Shown: positions 14,747 to 23,638 of the stretch, piece by piece | How positions within the stretch are numbered: position 1 is the stretch's first letter | Layout of the letters: the number at the start of each line of letters is the position of its first letter | Assembly (NCBI RefSeq): GCF_016862795.1 | Contig: NZ_BONQ01000162.1 | Location: 1-63,090 of the forward strand | Source of the DNA: Dactylosporangium siamense | Lineage (GTDB): Bacteria; Actinomycetota; Actinomycetes; Mycobacteriales; Micromonosporaceae | DNA: 63,090 bases | Direction: 5' to 3' | Program-made: the position numbers and the translations under genes | The notes under the pieces: model-generated | The model's input: only the letters and a program-made list of their open reading frames with translations | What the model was told of the DNA's origin: nothing | Databases searched by the model: none

Positions 14747-17009
14747 CGGAGTCGCCGGGGCGCATGAGGCGCTCCCAGCCCACGTCGGCGGAGCCGCCGT
14801 GGGTGCGCAGCGCCGCGATCGGGTCGGGCTCGAGCGCGGCGCCCGCCGTCGGCAGCGTCACCCGGAACCGGGTGCCGCCGCCGGGGTTGTCCTCGACCGC
14901 GATCGACCCGCCGTGCCGCTCCACGATCCGCCGGCAGATCGCCAGGCCGAGTCCGGTGCCGCCGTAGTCGACCGGGCGGGCCCGGTAGAACGACTCGAAC
15001 ACGCGGCCCTTCTCGCTGTCGGGGATGCCGATGCCACGGTCGGCGACGACGAGGTGCACCCCGTCGGCGTCGGCGTGCGCGGTGACCTCGACGTGCGGGG
15101 TGCGGCCCGCCGGGGTGTACTTGATGGCGTTGCCGACCAGGTTGTCCACGACCAGGCGCAGCAGCCCCGGATCCGCCCTGATCTGCGGCAGGTCGCCGAT
15201 GTGGACCGTCGGCGTCGGTGGGCGGCCGGCCGACGACGCCATGCTCAGGTGCACGGGCGGGGCCGGTGCCGTGCGCTCGGCGACCACGGACTCGACGATC
15301 GCGCGCAGGTCGACGTCGGTGAGGTTAAGCGGCGCGTCGCGGGCGGTGGTGTACGCCAGCAGGTCGTCGATGATCGACCGCATGCGGATCGCGCCGAGCC
15401 GGACCCGCTCGACCGCCGCCCGCGCGGTGCCGGCCCGCGTCATCCCGCCCGGTCGCTCGGGATCACCGGCCGGCAGCGCGGACACGGCGTCGGCGGCGAC
15501 CGCGGCGAACCCGTGCACCGCGGTCAGCGGGCTCTTCAGGTCGTGCGCGACGACGGCGGCGAACTGGGCGAGCTCGGTCTCGTAGCGGCGCAGCGCCGTG
15601 ATGTCGTGCAGCACCGCGACCGCGCCGCGGGGTGCGCCGGCGGAGCGGTCCAGCGGCCGGGCGCTGACGCTGACCAGGATGCCGTCGGGGTGGGTCGGGT
15701 TGCGGATGACCATCTCGACCCGGTCCACCGACACGCCCCGCAGCGCCTTCACCATCGGCAGCTCGACGGCCGGGAACGGGGTCACCCGGTCCGGCAGGTA
15801 CGCGCCGTAGTGCGCCGGCCAGTCCTGCAGGTCGTCGGCGTCGTCGGCGGTGCCGAGCAGCTGCCGGGCGGCGGGGTTGTGCAGCAGGACCCGCCCGTCG
15901 GCGCCGACCACGGTGACGCCCTCGCCGAGGCTGGTGAGGATCGCCTGCTGCAGCGCGGCCTGCTCGCGCGCCTCGCGCTCGGCGGCGCGCAGCTCCCGGG
16001 TCGCCTCGTGGACCAGGATCATCGCCTTCGCGCGTCGGGTCGACAGCAGGTACACCAGCAGCGTCAGCAACACGGTCAGCAGCGCGCCGGCGACGGCCGT
16101 GACGAGGGGCCGGTCGGTGTAGGCCCCGGGCAGGTCGCGGGGGTCGGCGCTGACCTCCAGGTGCCAGCGCCGCTGCGCGATGTCGAGGTCCTGGTGGCGG
16201 TGCAGGGCGTCGCCGGGCGTGGCGAGCCGGTGCACGGTCGCGATCGGCAGCAGTCCCCCGCCGGTCTGCGTCGCCGACAGGGTCGCGGTGACCCGCCGGT
16301 GCAGCACCTCGCCCAGGGCGCCGCCGAAGAACCCCTCACCGCGCAGGCCGAGCACCACCCAGCCGCGCAGCACGCCGCCCGGCCCGAGGACCGGCGTGGC
16401 GAGGCTGAGCGTGCGGCGCTGCTCGTCCGCGGGTCGCGAGGCGTCGCGGGCCAGCAGGGCCGCGTTGGACACCGCGGACCCGCCGACGCGGCGCGCTTCG
16501 CGCAGCACGTCGGCCACGTCGAGGTTGGCGCCGAGGTCCGAGCCGCCCTCGAGCCCGGCAAGGCCGTCGAGCTGCCGGGCGTACACGCCGAAGTAGTGCT
16601 CCTCGGCACCGGGGATGGGTCGCAGCGTGAGGTCACCGGCGCCGGCCGCCCGCCACTCGGCCTGCACGGCGGGCACGGCGGCGGGGGCGGCCGGGACGAC
16701 GAACACGAGCGCGGTGGCGCCCGCGAGGGCCTCCCCCGGCACCCGCGAGGTGGCCCGGTCGAACTCGTCGGGGCTCAGCACGTCGTGTGAACCGAGGGCG
16801 GCGGCGACGTTGTCGATGGTGTCGAGGTAGCGGCGGACCTCCGCGGCGACCGTGGCGGCGGCGAGGTCCGACTGGCGCTGGATCACCTGCTGCGCCGAGC
16901 GCCGTTCCTTGCCGGAGATGACGACCGTGACGCCGAGCGTCGCGAAGACCCCGAGGATGAGCACGGCCGCGGCGAGCGCCATCGACCCGTACCAGCGGTG
17001 TGTGGTCAT
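14718..17009 (-). CDS. CHASE-PAS sensor histidine kinase
   Basis: A 763-residue membrane kinase. The first transmembrane helix (about 8-30) and the second (about 315-340) frame an extracellular CHASE domain (about 60-260, with PGEALAGATALVFVVP and HYFGVYARQLD). A PAS domain (about 375-480) and a HisKA domain (VVAHDLKSPLTAVHGFA) follow. The HATPase has N-box DNLVGNAIKYTP and G-boxes DRGIGIPDSEKG and GGTGLGLAICRR. CHASE domains bind small extracellular ligands. The start at 17009 has GGAGG eight bases upstream. The divergent receiver-only protein 98 bases away is the probable partner. The 3' end overlaps the convergent SRPBCC gene by 29 bases. Confidence 0.9.
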   Translation of the reverse strand: MTTHRWYGSMALAAAVLILGVFATLGVTVVISGKERRSAQQVIQRQSDLAAATVAAEVRRYLDTIDNVAAALGSHDVLSPDEFDRATSRVPGEALAGATALVFVVPAAPAAVPAVQAEWRAAGAGDLTLRPIPGAEEHYFGVYARQLDGLAGLEGGSDLGANLDVADVLREARRVGGSAVSNAALLARDASRPADEQRRTLSLATPVLGPGGVLRGWVVLGLRGEGFFGGALGEVLHRRVTATLSATQTGGGLLPIATVHRLATPGDALHRHQDLDIAQRRWHLEVSADPRDLPGAYTDRPLVTAVAGALLTVLLTLLVYLLSTRRAKAMILVHEATRELRAAEREAREQAALQQAILTSLGEGVTVVGADGRVLLHNPAARQLLGTADDADDLQDWPAHYGAYLPDRVTPFPAVELPMVKALRGVSVDRVEMVIRNPTHPDGILVSVSARPLDRSAGAPRGAVAVLHDITALRRYETELAQFAAVVAHDLKSPLTAVHGFAAVAADAVSALPAGDPERPGGMTRAGTARAAVERVRLGAIRMRSIIDDLLAYTTARDAPLNLTDVDLRAIVESVVAERTAPAPPVHLSMASSAGRPPTPTVHIGDLPQIRADPGLLRLVVDNLVGNAIKYTPAGRTPHVEVTAHADADGVHLVVADRGIGIPDSEKGRVFESFYRARPVDYGGTGLGLAICRRIVERHGGSIAVEDNPGGGTRFRVTLPTAGAALEPDPIAALRTHGGSADVGWERLMRPGDSVTLARAPGR

Positions 17010-17070
17010 CGCGGCGACCTCCAGACGGCGGGGAACGTCCGGAACCACCATAGTTGAGCCGTTTTGTTCG

Positions 17071-17076
17071 TATACT
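17071..17076 (+). promoter_or_regulatory. Possible -10 element for the receiver gene
   Basis: TATACT matches a housekeeping -10 hexamer in an AT-richer stretch between the divergent kinase and receiver genes, 32 bases before the ATG. A matching -35 at normal spacing is not obvious. Confidence 0.35.
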
Positions 17077-17107
17077 CAGATCGAGAGCTTCCAGGGAGTT
17101 GAAACCC

Positions 17108-17482
17108 ATGTCGACGGTGCTGGTGGCCGAGGACGACCTCGCGATCCGCGAACTGCTCACGTTCCTGCTCGACACGTCCGGCCATCAGGTGATCGCCTGC
17201 GCCGACGGCGGCACCGCCCTGGACACCGCCCGCCGCGAGCACCCGGACCTGGCGATCCTGGACGTCAGCATGCCCGGCATCAACGGCATCGAGGTCTGCC
17301 GCGCCCTGCGCGAGACCGCCGACACCGAGCTGATGCCGGTGCTGATCCTCACCTCCCACGGCCAGTGGCTGGACGTCAGCACCGGCTTCGACGCCGGCGC
17401 CGACGACTACCTGGTCAAACCGTTCGAGCCGAGCGTCCTGATGGAGCGCATCGAGACCCTGCTGTCCGACACTCCCGACTGA
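17108..17482 (+). CDS. Single-domain response regulator (receiver only)
   Basis: A 124-residue receiver with acidic pocket E8-D9-D10, phosphoacceptor D52 (LAILDVSMPG) and the conserved KP pair (DDYLVKPFEP). There is no output domain, so it must act by protein contact, as CheY or a phosphorelay intermediate. It is divergent from the CHASE kinase, its likely phosphodonor. AGGGAG lies about ten bases before the chosen ATG; the open frame begins earlier at 17054. Confidence 0.88.
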   Translation: MSTVLVAEDDLAIRELLTFLLDTSGHQVIACADGGTALDTARREHPDLAILDVSMPGINGIEVCRALRETADTELMPVLILTSHGQWLDVSTGFDAGADDYLVKPFEPSVLMERIETLLSDTPD

Positions 17483-17492
17483 CCCGGGGACA

Positions 17493-18278
17493 ATGGCCGG
17501 CGTGGGGAAATGGACCGGTCGCGCGGCGGCCTTCGCCGACAGTTACGCCCACCTGTGCGCGCACACCGCGCCCGCGCTGCTGGCGGCGGCGGGCCTCGCG
17601 CCCGGGGTGCGGCTGCTCGACGTCGGCACCGGCACCGGCACCGTCGCGGCGCTCGCGGTGGCGGGCGGCGGCCGGGTCACCGCGGTGGACGCGGAGCCGG
17701 GCATGGTCGACCTGGCCCGCGGCAACGTGCCCGGCGCCGAGGTCGTCGAGGGCCGGCTGCCGGACCTGCCGTTCCCCGACGGCGCGTTCGACGCGGTGGT
17801 CGCGAACTTCGTCGTCAACCACGTCACCGACCCGGCCCGCACCGTCGCGGAACTGCTGCGGCTGACCGCGCCCGGCGGACGGGTCGCGGTCACCGTCTGG
17901 CCGCACCCGTCGCCGCCGCTGCAGCACCTGTGGGCCGACGTCATGGCGGCGGTCGGGCTCACCCCGGCACCGTCGATCATCCCGCCGGAGCTGAACTTCG
18001 CCCGCACCGCCGACGGTGTCACCGCCCTGCTCGCCGGCGCCGGTGTCCGGGACGTCGGGTGCCGCACGATCGCCTGGACGCACCACACCGACCTCGAGTC
18101 CTGGTGGGTCGGGCCGAGCAACGGCATGGGCGCGCTCGGCGAGGCCCTCGCCGGCCAGGATCCGGCAACGGTCGCGGCCGCCCGGCGCGAGTACGAGCGC
18201 CTCGCCGCCGCCTATCTCACCGCCGGCGGGGTCCTGGCCCTGCCCACCGCGGCGCTGCTGGCACACGGACTCCGCTGA
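17493..18278 (+). CDS. Class I SAM-dependent methyltransferase
   Basis: A 261-residue methyltransferase with motif I (LLDVGTGTGTVAALA), motif II (VTAVDAEPGM) and the post-motif LPFPDGAFDAVVANFVVNH, as in UbiE/Methyltransf_11 enzymes. The substrate is unknown. It starts ten bases after the receiver gene and may be cotranscribed. The last 30 bases, including the stop, belong to a 52-base segment that is tandemly duplicated just downstream. GTG at 17502 is an alternative start. Confidence 0.85.
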   Translation: MAGVGKWTGRAAAFADSYAHLCAHTAPALLAAAGLAPGVRLLDVGTGTGTVAALAVAGGGRVTAVDAEPGMVDLARGNVPGAEVVEGRLPDLPFPDGAFDAVVANFVVNHVTDPARTVAELLRLTAPGGRVAVTVWPHPSPPLQHLWADVMAAVGLTPAPSIIPPELNFARTADGVTALLAGAGVRDVGCRTIAWTHHTDLESWWVGPSNGMGALGEALAGQDPATVAAARREYERLAAAYLTAGGVLALPTAALLAHGLR

Positions 18279-18352
18279 GCGGACGCCGGAACGGCTGACA
18301 GCGGCGCTGCTGGCACACGGGCTCCGCTGAGCGGACGCGGGAACGGCTGACA
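18249..18352. repeat. 52-base tandem duplication of the methyltransferase 3' end
   Basis: Copies at 18249-18300 and 18301-18352 differ at two positions. Each copy holds the last codons and the TGA of the methyltransferase gene, so the second copy is a relic tail outside the gene. A terminator hairpin follows seven bases later. Confidence 0.93.
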
Positions 18353-18358
18353 GCGCAA

Positions 18359-18386
18359 CGGCGCCCGCATCGGGATGCGGGCGCCG
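18359..18386. terminator. Hairpin terminator between convergent genes
   Basis: A perfect 12-base stem (18359-18370 with 18375-18386) and a 4-base loop, all G/C except for one A-T pair at the loop end. It sits between the methyltransferase and the convergent lipoprotein gene, so it can stop transcription from both sides. No U-tract. Confidence 0.8.
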
Positions 18387-18399
18387 CCGGGTGGGTGCA

Positions 18400-19218
18400 T
18401 CAGCCGTTGAAGATGTCGTACACGTTCGCCGGTGCCTCGACCACTGCCTTGCCGGTGGGCTTGGCCGGGACCGTCGCGGTGCCGTACTCGGTCATGGTCA
18501 GCTTGAGCTGGTGCGCCTTCGTCTCGCCCGCGGCCGGAACGTCGATGAGCAGCTCGGTGAGCTGGCCCTGGGCGTCGAGCGTCGCGGTGAACGGCACGGT
18601 GGCCGCCTTGTCGCCCAGTGCCTTGACGACGTCCTCGTCGGTCATCGGGGAGTCGGCGCCCTTGGCGAGGTCGAGCGTGCCGCTGTACTTGTGGTCGCCG
18701 GCCGCCTGCACCGACTGGGCGCCCTGCAGCAGCGCCTTGAGGTCGAGCATGTCGGTCTCGTCGGTGGCGATGCCCAGGCTGCCGCCGTCCTTGACCTTGG
18801 TGCGGTCGATGTGCATCCACGTCTTGCCGTTCAGCTGCTGCATGCCCGGCAGCTTCGCCAGCTCGCCCATGTTCATCTTCACGTAGGCGTCCGGCTCGAC
18901 CAGCAGCACCTCCATCGTGAACGCCGCCTCCGGGTCGGTGGAGGCGATCTTGATGTACGCCTGCTTCTTGGGGGCGTCGATCGCGGCCTGCCCGGAGCCG
19001 TCATGCGAGGTGAAGTTGGCCGCGTACACGCCCTTGTCGTACTGCGCCAGCGAGCCCAGCAGGACGTCCTTCGGCTCGGGTGCCTTGGAACTGGTCGCCG
19101 TGGCGGCGGCGGGCGTTCCGCTGCCGCTGTCGCCGGCCTTGTCGCCGCAGGCGCCGGTCCCGAAAACGACGGAAACCGCGACGATCAGCGCCGCGGTCCG
19201 CTTCCATGCAAAGGTCAT
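18400..19218 (-). CDS. LppX/LprAFG-family lipoprotein
   Basis: A 272-residue lipoprotein. The signal peptide ends in a lipobox GTGAC with lipidated C24. The mature part fits the LppX_LprAFG (DUF1396) fold, a half-barrel with a hydrophobic pocket. In mycobacteria LprG carries triacylated lipids to the surface; a similar lipid-binding role is inferred here. A low-complexity Ala/Ser/Thr linker follows the cysteine. The ribosome site GAGGAAG lies eight bases before the ATG. The 3' end faces the terminator at 18359-18386. Confidence 0.85.
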   Translation of the reverse strand: MTFAWKRTAALIVAVSVVFGTGACGDKAGDSGSGTPAAATATSSKAPEPKDVLLGSLAQYDKGVYAANFTSHDGSGQAAIDAPKKQAYIKIASTDPEAAFTMEVLLVEPDAYVKMNMGELAKLPGMQQLNGKTWMHIDRTKVKDGGSLGIATDETDMLDLKALLQGAQSVQAAGDHKYSGTLDLAKGADSPMTDEDVVKALGDKAATVPFTATLDAQGQLTELLIDVPAAGETKAHQLKLTMTEYGTATVPAKPTGKAVVEAPANVYDIFNG

Positions 19219-19362
19219 TGAGTTCTTCCTCAGGAGGGGTACGAACGGCAGACAGTACCTCGCACCCCCCTCCCCTCGCCGCCCGGCCCCATCTTGATCA
19301 TCCGTTGGTCAGCCGGCCCGACCCGATCAGCCGACATCACCAGGCATCAGATCCACATATAT

Positions 19363-19416
19363 CGTGATCCGGTAGACCTTGTGCACCCAGAAGTGCACAA
19401 GGTCTACCGGATCACG
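19363..19416. terminator. Perfect 24-base inverted repeat hairpin
   Basis: Arms 19363-19386 and 19393-19416 are exact complements with a 6-base loop, one of the strongest hairpins in the window. It lies ten bases beyond the stop of the SIMPL gene and is most simply its terminator. The 208-base gap 19219-19426 otherwise holds the promoter region of the lipoprotein gene and nothing else I recognise. Confidence 0.85.
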
Positions 19417-19426
19417 AAAGCGGCGG

Positions 19427-20074
19427 TCAGTCGTGGCTGATGGCGAAGCCCAGTGTCACGGCCGCGTTGACGATGACGTGGCCGGGGGCGAGGTCCTGGT
19501 CGGCCGCAGCGTCCGAGGCGTAGGAGTGGCCGCTCTTGTACCGCTCCTGGCCGTGCCCGTCGACGTCGACGTCCTCGATGTGCAGCACCGCGCCGAGGCG
19601 GACGCCGGCGGCCTCGGCGTACAGTTCCGCCTTGGCGCGGGCGGCCGCGACGGCCTTGCGCCGGGCTTCCGCGCGCAGCTCCCGCTTGGTGGTGACGTCG
19701 AAGTCGACGCCATCGATCTCGTTGGCGCCGGCGGCGACGAGATCGACCAGCAGCCGCTGGACGCCGTCGAGGTCGGTCGACTCGACGGAGAACGCGGCCA
19801 CGCAACGGTAACCGGCGAACCGGTGGGCGCCGTCGATGTATTCGGTGCTCGTCGCGAGGTTCAGCCGGGAGGCCTTGACCGCCGAGTCGGCGACGCCCTG
19901 GCTGCGCAGCGCGGTCCGCACGGCGCTGACCGCGGCGCTCGCGGCGTCGAACGCGGCCGAGGGCGTCTGCTCCCGGTTGACGATCTTGAACCGGACGCGA
20001 ACCAGGTCGGGCAGCGCCTTCACGCTCGCCGCGCCGTATGCGGTGACACCCCACGGTCGTCCGATCATCTGCAT
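19427..20074 (-). CDS. SIMPL domain (DUF541) protein
   Basis: A 215-residue SIMPL-family protein, opening with WGVTAYGAASVKALPDLVRVRFKI and showing the typical beta-alpha repeats and the RKAVAAARAKAELYAEAAG helix. Family members include periplasmic BP26/OMP28 and the mammalian IRAK1-associated SIMPL; the biochemical role in bacteria is unclear, with links to oxidative stress. No signal peptide is seen from the chosen start, so it is probably cytoplasmic. The start (ATG 20074 or 20068) was chosen where homology begins; the longer frame to 20260 runs through the hairpin at 20116-20153 and is unlikely. Confidence 0.8.
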   Translation of the reverse strand: MQMIGRPWGVTAYGAASVKALPDLVRVRFKIVNREQTPSAAFDAASAAVSAVRTALRSQGVADSAVKASRLNLATSTEYIDGAHRFAGYRCVAAFSVESTDLDGVQRLLVDLVAAGANEIDGVDFDVTTKRELRAEARRKAVAAARAKAELYAEAAGVRLGAVLHIEDVDVDGHGQERYKSGHSYASDAAADQDLAPGHVIVNAAVTLGFAISHD

Positions 20075-20115
20075 GTACGCAATCCAATCCGTAGCGGGAC
20101 ACAGTCCGAGCGAAA

Positions 20116-20153
20116 CGACGCCGCGGCAACCCCGGAAGGTTGCCGCGGCGTCG
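20116..20153. terminator. Perfect 16-base stem terminator after the GH2 gene
   Basis: Arms 20116-20131 and 20138-20153 are exact complements with a 6-base loop, starting four bases beyond the GH2 stop codon. It should terminate the uronate operon on the minus strand. Confidence 0.85.
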
Positions 20154-20157
20154 AACT

Positions 20158-22242
20158 TCAGCTCAATGTCCAGGTCACCGTGTCGGTGACCGGGGTGCCG
20201 TTGATGGTCGCGGTCACCTGGACCGTGTTGGCGCCCGCGCGCAGGGTCACGCCGGTCCACTTGAAGATGTGGTCGGTGCTGGTCCTGGAGCCGAGCGAGA
20301 CACCGTTCAGGGTGGCGGTGACGCTCGCGGCGTTGGAGTACACCTTCAGCTCCGTCGCCGCCGTCGTGCGAGAAGCCCAGCGGCGGCTGGTGATGTACAG
20401 GGTCGGGGTCGCGGCCCAGTTCGCCTTGTAGAAGTAGAAGGCGTCCTTGCGGGTGACCCGGTCCCGGGTGACGAGCCCCTTGTCGTTGATGCCCGGCTGG
20501 CCGCCCTCGTTGCGGCCGTCGGAGGCGAAGTCAAACATGTTCCACACGTAGGTGCCCCAGATGTACTGGCGCGCGTCGAGCTGCTTCCACGACGCCTCGT
20601 GCAGCAGCGCCTGATACTCCTCCGGGTGGTTCTGGCCGCCGGGGCTCGGCGGGGACGGGTTGAGGGCGTGTTGAACGGTGCTGGCGCCGGCGCCGTACTC
20701 GGACAGGGCGATGCGCCGCGACGGGTTCGCCGCGTGCAGGCTGTCGAGATTGCCGCCCAGGTCGTTGTACGAGCCGCTGTACCAGCCGAAGTACTTGTTG
20801 TAGGCGCTGGCCTCGGCGTGGCTGTTGACGGCGCCGGTGTCGCTGACGCAGCAGCTGGCGTAGACCGAGACGCGGTCCGGGTCCTCGGTGTTCACCAGGC
20901 CCGCGAGGCTGTCCAGCAGCGTGTTCGTGGCGGTGTTGTCGACCCGCTGTTCGTTGCCGATGCCCCAGAACACGATGGACGGGTGGTTGTAGTTCTGCCG
21001 GATGAGCTCGATCAGCTGCTGGCGGGCGTTGGCGGTGAAGGCCGCGGAGTTGGTGGTGTCGTTGACCAGCGGGATCTCTGCCCACACGACCAGTCCGCGC
21101 TGGTCGGCGAGGGTGTAGTCCTTCTGGTCGTGCTGGTAGTGCGCCATGCGGATGGTGGTGGCGCCGATCTCCCGGATCAGGTCGAAGTCCTGGGTGTGCT
21201 GCGCGTCGTTGACGGCCCAGCCGACGTCGGCGCGGTCCTGGTGCAGGTTGACGCCGTGCAGGTCGTACGGGTGGCCGTTGAGGCTGAAGCCGGTGTTCGG
21301 GTCCACGCTGAAGGTGCGCAGGCCCAGCGGCTCGGTGACCACGTCGGTGACCACACCGGAGGACCGGATCTCGACGTTCGCGTTGTACAGGTAGGGATCT
21401 GCGAGCCCGTCCCACCGGTGGGGGTTGGTGATGGTGACCGTCTGCACCACGTCGACCCCGGCGTTCGCGCCGACGGTGCGGGCCGGCAGTGACTGGTCCG
21501 CGACGATGTTGCCCGCGGCGTCGGTGATGACGGTCCGGACCACCACCGAACGGCTGGACGTGTTGTTGTTGAACAGTTTCGTCGTCACGTCGACGGTCGC
21601 GGACGCGGCGGTGACCGACCGCTGCCGCAGGTAGACGCCGGGACCGGCGGAGTCCAGCATCCGCACCGCCAGGGGGTCGACGACCTGGAGGCTGACGTTG
21701 CGGTAGATGCCGCCGTCGAAGCTGTAGTCGGCGGACAGCGGGGCGATGTCGGCGTTGTTCGCGTTGTTCACCTTGACCGCGATGACGTTGTCCTGCCCGA
21801 CCTTGAACGCCGACGTGGCGCCGAAGCGGAAGCGGGAGTAGCCGCCGGAGTGCTTGCCGAGGTAGGTGCCGTTGACCCACACGTCGGCGACCTGGTTGGC
21901 GCCGGCGAACTGCAGGAACAGCATCTTGCCGGCGAAGGACGCCGGGACGGTGTAGTGCCGGCGGTACCAGCCGACGCCGCGGTAGTAGTTGTTGCCGCCG
22001 TCCGCACCGTCGGCCGCGTTCCACGTGTGCGGGACCGACAGTTGCTGCCAGGCGCTGTCGTTGAAGGCGGTGGCTTCGGCGCCGGCGACGTCGCCCTTGT
22101 TGAAGCGCCAGCCGCTGTTGAGGTCGACCCGCTGCCGCGCTGCGGGCGGGGTGTACGTGGCCGCGGACGCGCTGGGCGCCGCGACCACGTTGGCCGCCAC
22201 GACCATGACGGCCGCGGCGAGCCAGGTGAGAATCCTGCGCAT
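20158..22242 (-). CDS. Secreted GH2 glycoside hydrolase (beta-galactosidase/beta-glucuronidase type)
   Basis: A 694-residue enzyme with signal peptide (cleavage near APSASA-AT), GH2 sugar-binding domain (about 35-185), immunoglobulin-like domain, TIM barrel and a C-terminal DUF4982-like beta domain. Catalytic residues are E431 (acid/base, GIGNEQ) and E515 (nucleophile, SEYGAG). N586 and K588 in NDKGLVTRDR fit the N-x-K-G motif that contacts the carboxylate in beta-glucuronidases. Because that segment also occurs in some annotated beta-galactosidases, the motif is suggestive only. Its place after the uronate genes, 70 bases from the fructuronate reductase, supports a uronide substrate: it would free glucuronic or galacturonic acid outside the cell for the importer encoded in the same locus. 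Confidence 0.88.
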   Translation of the reverse strand: MRRILTWLAAAVMVVAANVVAAPSASAATYTPPAARQRVDLNSGWRFNKGDVAGAEATAFNDSAWQQLSVPHTWNAADGADGGNNYYRGVGWYRRHYTVPASFAGKMLFLQFAGANQVADVWVNGTYLGKHSGGYSRFRFGATSAFKVGQDNVIAVKVNNANNADIAPLSADYSFDGGIYRNVSLQVVDPLAVRMLDSAGPGVYLRQRSVTAASATVDVTTKLFNNNTSSRSVVVRTVITDAAGNIVADQSLPARTVGANAGVDVVQTVTITNPHRWDGLADPYLYNANVEIRSSGVVTDVVTEPLGLRTFSVDPNTGFSLNGHPYDLHGVNLHQDRADVGWAVNDAQHTQDFDLIREIGATTIRMAHYQHDQKDYTLADQRGLVVWAEIPLVNDTTNSAAFTANARQQLIELIRQNYNHPSIVFWGIGNEQRVDNTATNTLLDSLAGLVNTEDPDRVSVYASCCVSDTGAVNSHAEASAYNKYFGWYSGSYNDLGGNLDSLHAANPSRRIALSEYGAGASTVQHALNPSPPSPGGQNHPEEYQALLHEASWKQLDARQYIWGTYVWNMFDFASDGRNEGGQPGINDKGLVTRDRVTRKDAFYFYKANWAATPTLYITSRRWASRTTAATELKVYSNAASVTATLNGVSLGSRTSTDHIFKWTGVTLRAGANTVQVTATINGTPVTDTVTWTLS

Positions 22243-22312
22243 GGTTCACTCCCGAACGGGACGTATGGCGGTACGCGCCGCCCCGGGGCGGGACAGCGGT
22301 GAGGTGCCGGGT

Positions 22313-23638
22313 TCAGTTGTGCAACAGGCGTGCGGTGTGCTCGACGAGCAGCTCGCGCCACGACGGGCCGAGGTCGTCGGGGAAGACGGGCAGGAGCGAG
22401 TCGACCAGGTCGGCCGGCTTGGCCCGCCCGGCGGTCGCGGCGGCGAGGGTCTCGGCAAGCGGGTCGTCGACGGGTTGGCGGGTCGCGACGTACACCATCC
22501 ACGCGGCGACGGCGAGCGCCGTCCACTGTGGAGTCCCACCGGCCGAGAGCCGGTCGCGGGCGGTGCCGAGCAGGCGGATCGGCAGCTTCAGCGAGCCGTC
22601 GGACGCGACCTGGGTGGTGCGGTGGCCCAGCGCGGGATCGGCGAACCGGCGCAGGATCGAGTCCTGGTAGCCGGGCAGGTCGAAGCCGTCGGGCAGGGTC
22701 AGGGTCGGCGCGGCGTCCTCGGTCATGAGCCGGCGGGCGGCGTCGGCGAGGACCGGGTCGGTCATCGCGGCGGCGATCGTGTCGTAGCCGGCGAGGGCAC
22801 CGGTGTAGGCGAGCAGCGAGTGGGTCGCGTTGAGCAGCCGCAGCTTCGCCGCCTCGTAGGGCGCGACGTCGGTGGTGAACGTGGCGTCCCAGGCGGGCCG
22901 GCCGGCGGCGAAGGTGTCCTCGATGACCCACTGGCTGAAGGGTTCGGCGACGACCGCGCCCTCGTCGCACATCCCGAGCGCGGCCATGACGACCGCCCGG
23001 TCCGCGGCCGTGGTGGCCGGCACGATCCGGTCCACCACGCAGGACGGGAACGCCACCGACGCGGTGATCCAGTCGAGCAGCCGGTCGCCGTCGGGCAACC
23101 CCGCGCAGTGCTCGGCGACGCGGCCGCGCAGGGTGGCGCCGTTGGCGGTCAGGTTGTCGCACGACAGGACGCTGATCGGGCCGGCGTCCGCGCGGCGGCG
23201 CAGCTCCAGGCCGGCGACGAGCCGCCCGACCGCCGGGGCGTCCGGCCGGTATCCCTTCTCCGTGACCGTGAGCGTGACCAGGCGGACCCGCGGGTCGGCG
23301 ATCCGGGCGGCGGGCCCACCGTCCTCGTCCTGGGTGCGGACCTCGCGCAGCGCGCCGATCACCCGCGGCGGGGCGGCACCGGCACCGCGTTCCAGGACGG
23401 TGTAGAGCCCGTCCTGCGGCGCGAGCTGGTCCCGGACCGTCGCGGAGCGTTGCGTGAAGCCGCTGATGCCCCAGGTCGGGTCGGCGGCGAGCACCGTGTC
23501 GGTGTAGACGGCCTGGTGCGCCCGGTGGAACGCGCCGACACCCAGGTGCACGATGCCGACGGTGACGTCGCGGAGGTCGTAGGACGGCGCGCGGACGCCG
23601 GCCGGCAACGACAGGTCGTGGCGGGAGAGCCGGGTCAC
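22313..23638 (-). CDS. uxuB: Fructuronate reductase / mannitol dehydrogenase family
   Basis: A 441-residue long-chain mannitol-dehydrogenase family protein with N-terminal Rossmann segment ([19 protein letters not shown]), the CDNLTANG motif and catalytic-domain segment [15 protein letters not shown]. In this context it should reduce D-fructuronate to D-mannonate with NADH, the second step of glucuronate breakdown. The GTG at 23638 overlaps the ManD stop by four bases (GTGA), so the TTG at 23641 was not used. It could also act on related hexuronates or polyols. Confidence 0.87.
   Translation of the reverse strand: MTRLSRHDLSLPAGVRAPSYDLRDVTVGIVHLGVGAFHRAHQAVYTDTVLAADPTWGISGFTQRSATVRDQLAPQDGLYTVLERGAGAAPPRVIGALREVRTQDEDGGPAARIADPRVRLVTLTVTEKGYRPDAPAVGRLVAGLELRRRADAGPISVLSCDNLTANGATLRGRVAEHCAGLPDGDRLLDWITASVAFPSCVVDRIVPATTAADRAVVMAALGMCDEGAVVAEPFSQWVIEDTFAAGRPAWDATFTTDVAPYEAAKLRLLNATHSLLAYTGALAGYDTIAAAMTDPVLADAARRLMTEDAAPTLTLPDGFDLPGYQDSILRRFADPALGHRTTQVASDGSLKLPIRLLGTARDRLSAGGTPQWTALAVAAWMVYVATRQPVDDPLAETLAAATAGRAKPADLVDSLLPVFPDDLGPSWRELLVEHTARLLHN

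Noticed and set aside
14559-16790. 743-residue plus-strand frame opposite the CHASE kinase
   Set aside because: Antisense shadow with low-complexity Arg/Gly/Val content; the kinase on the other strand has all its motifs.
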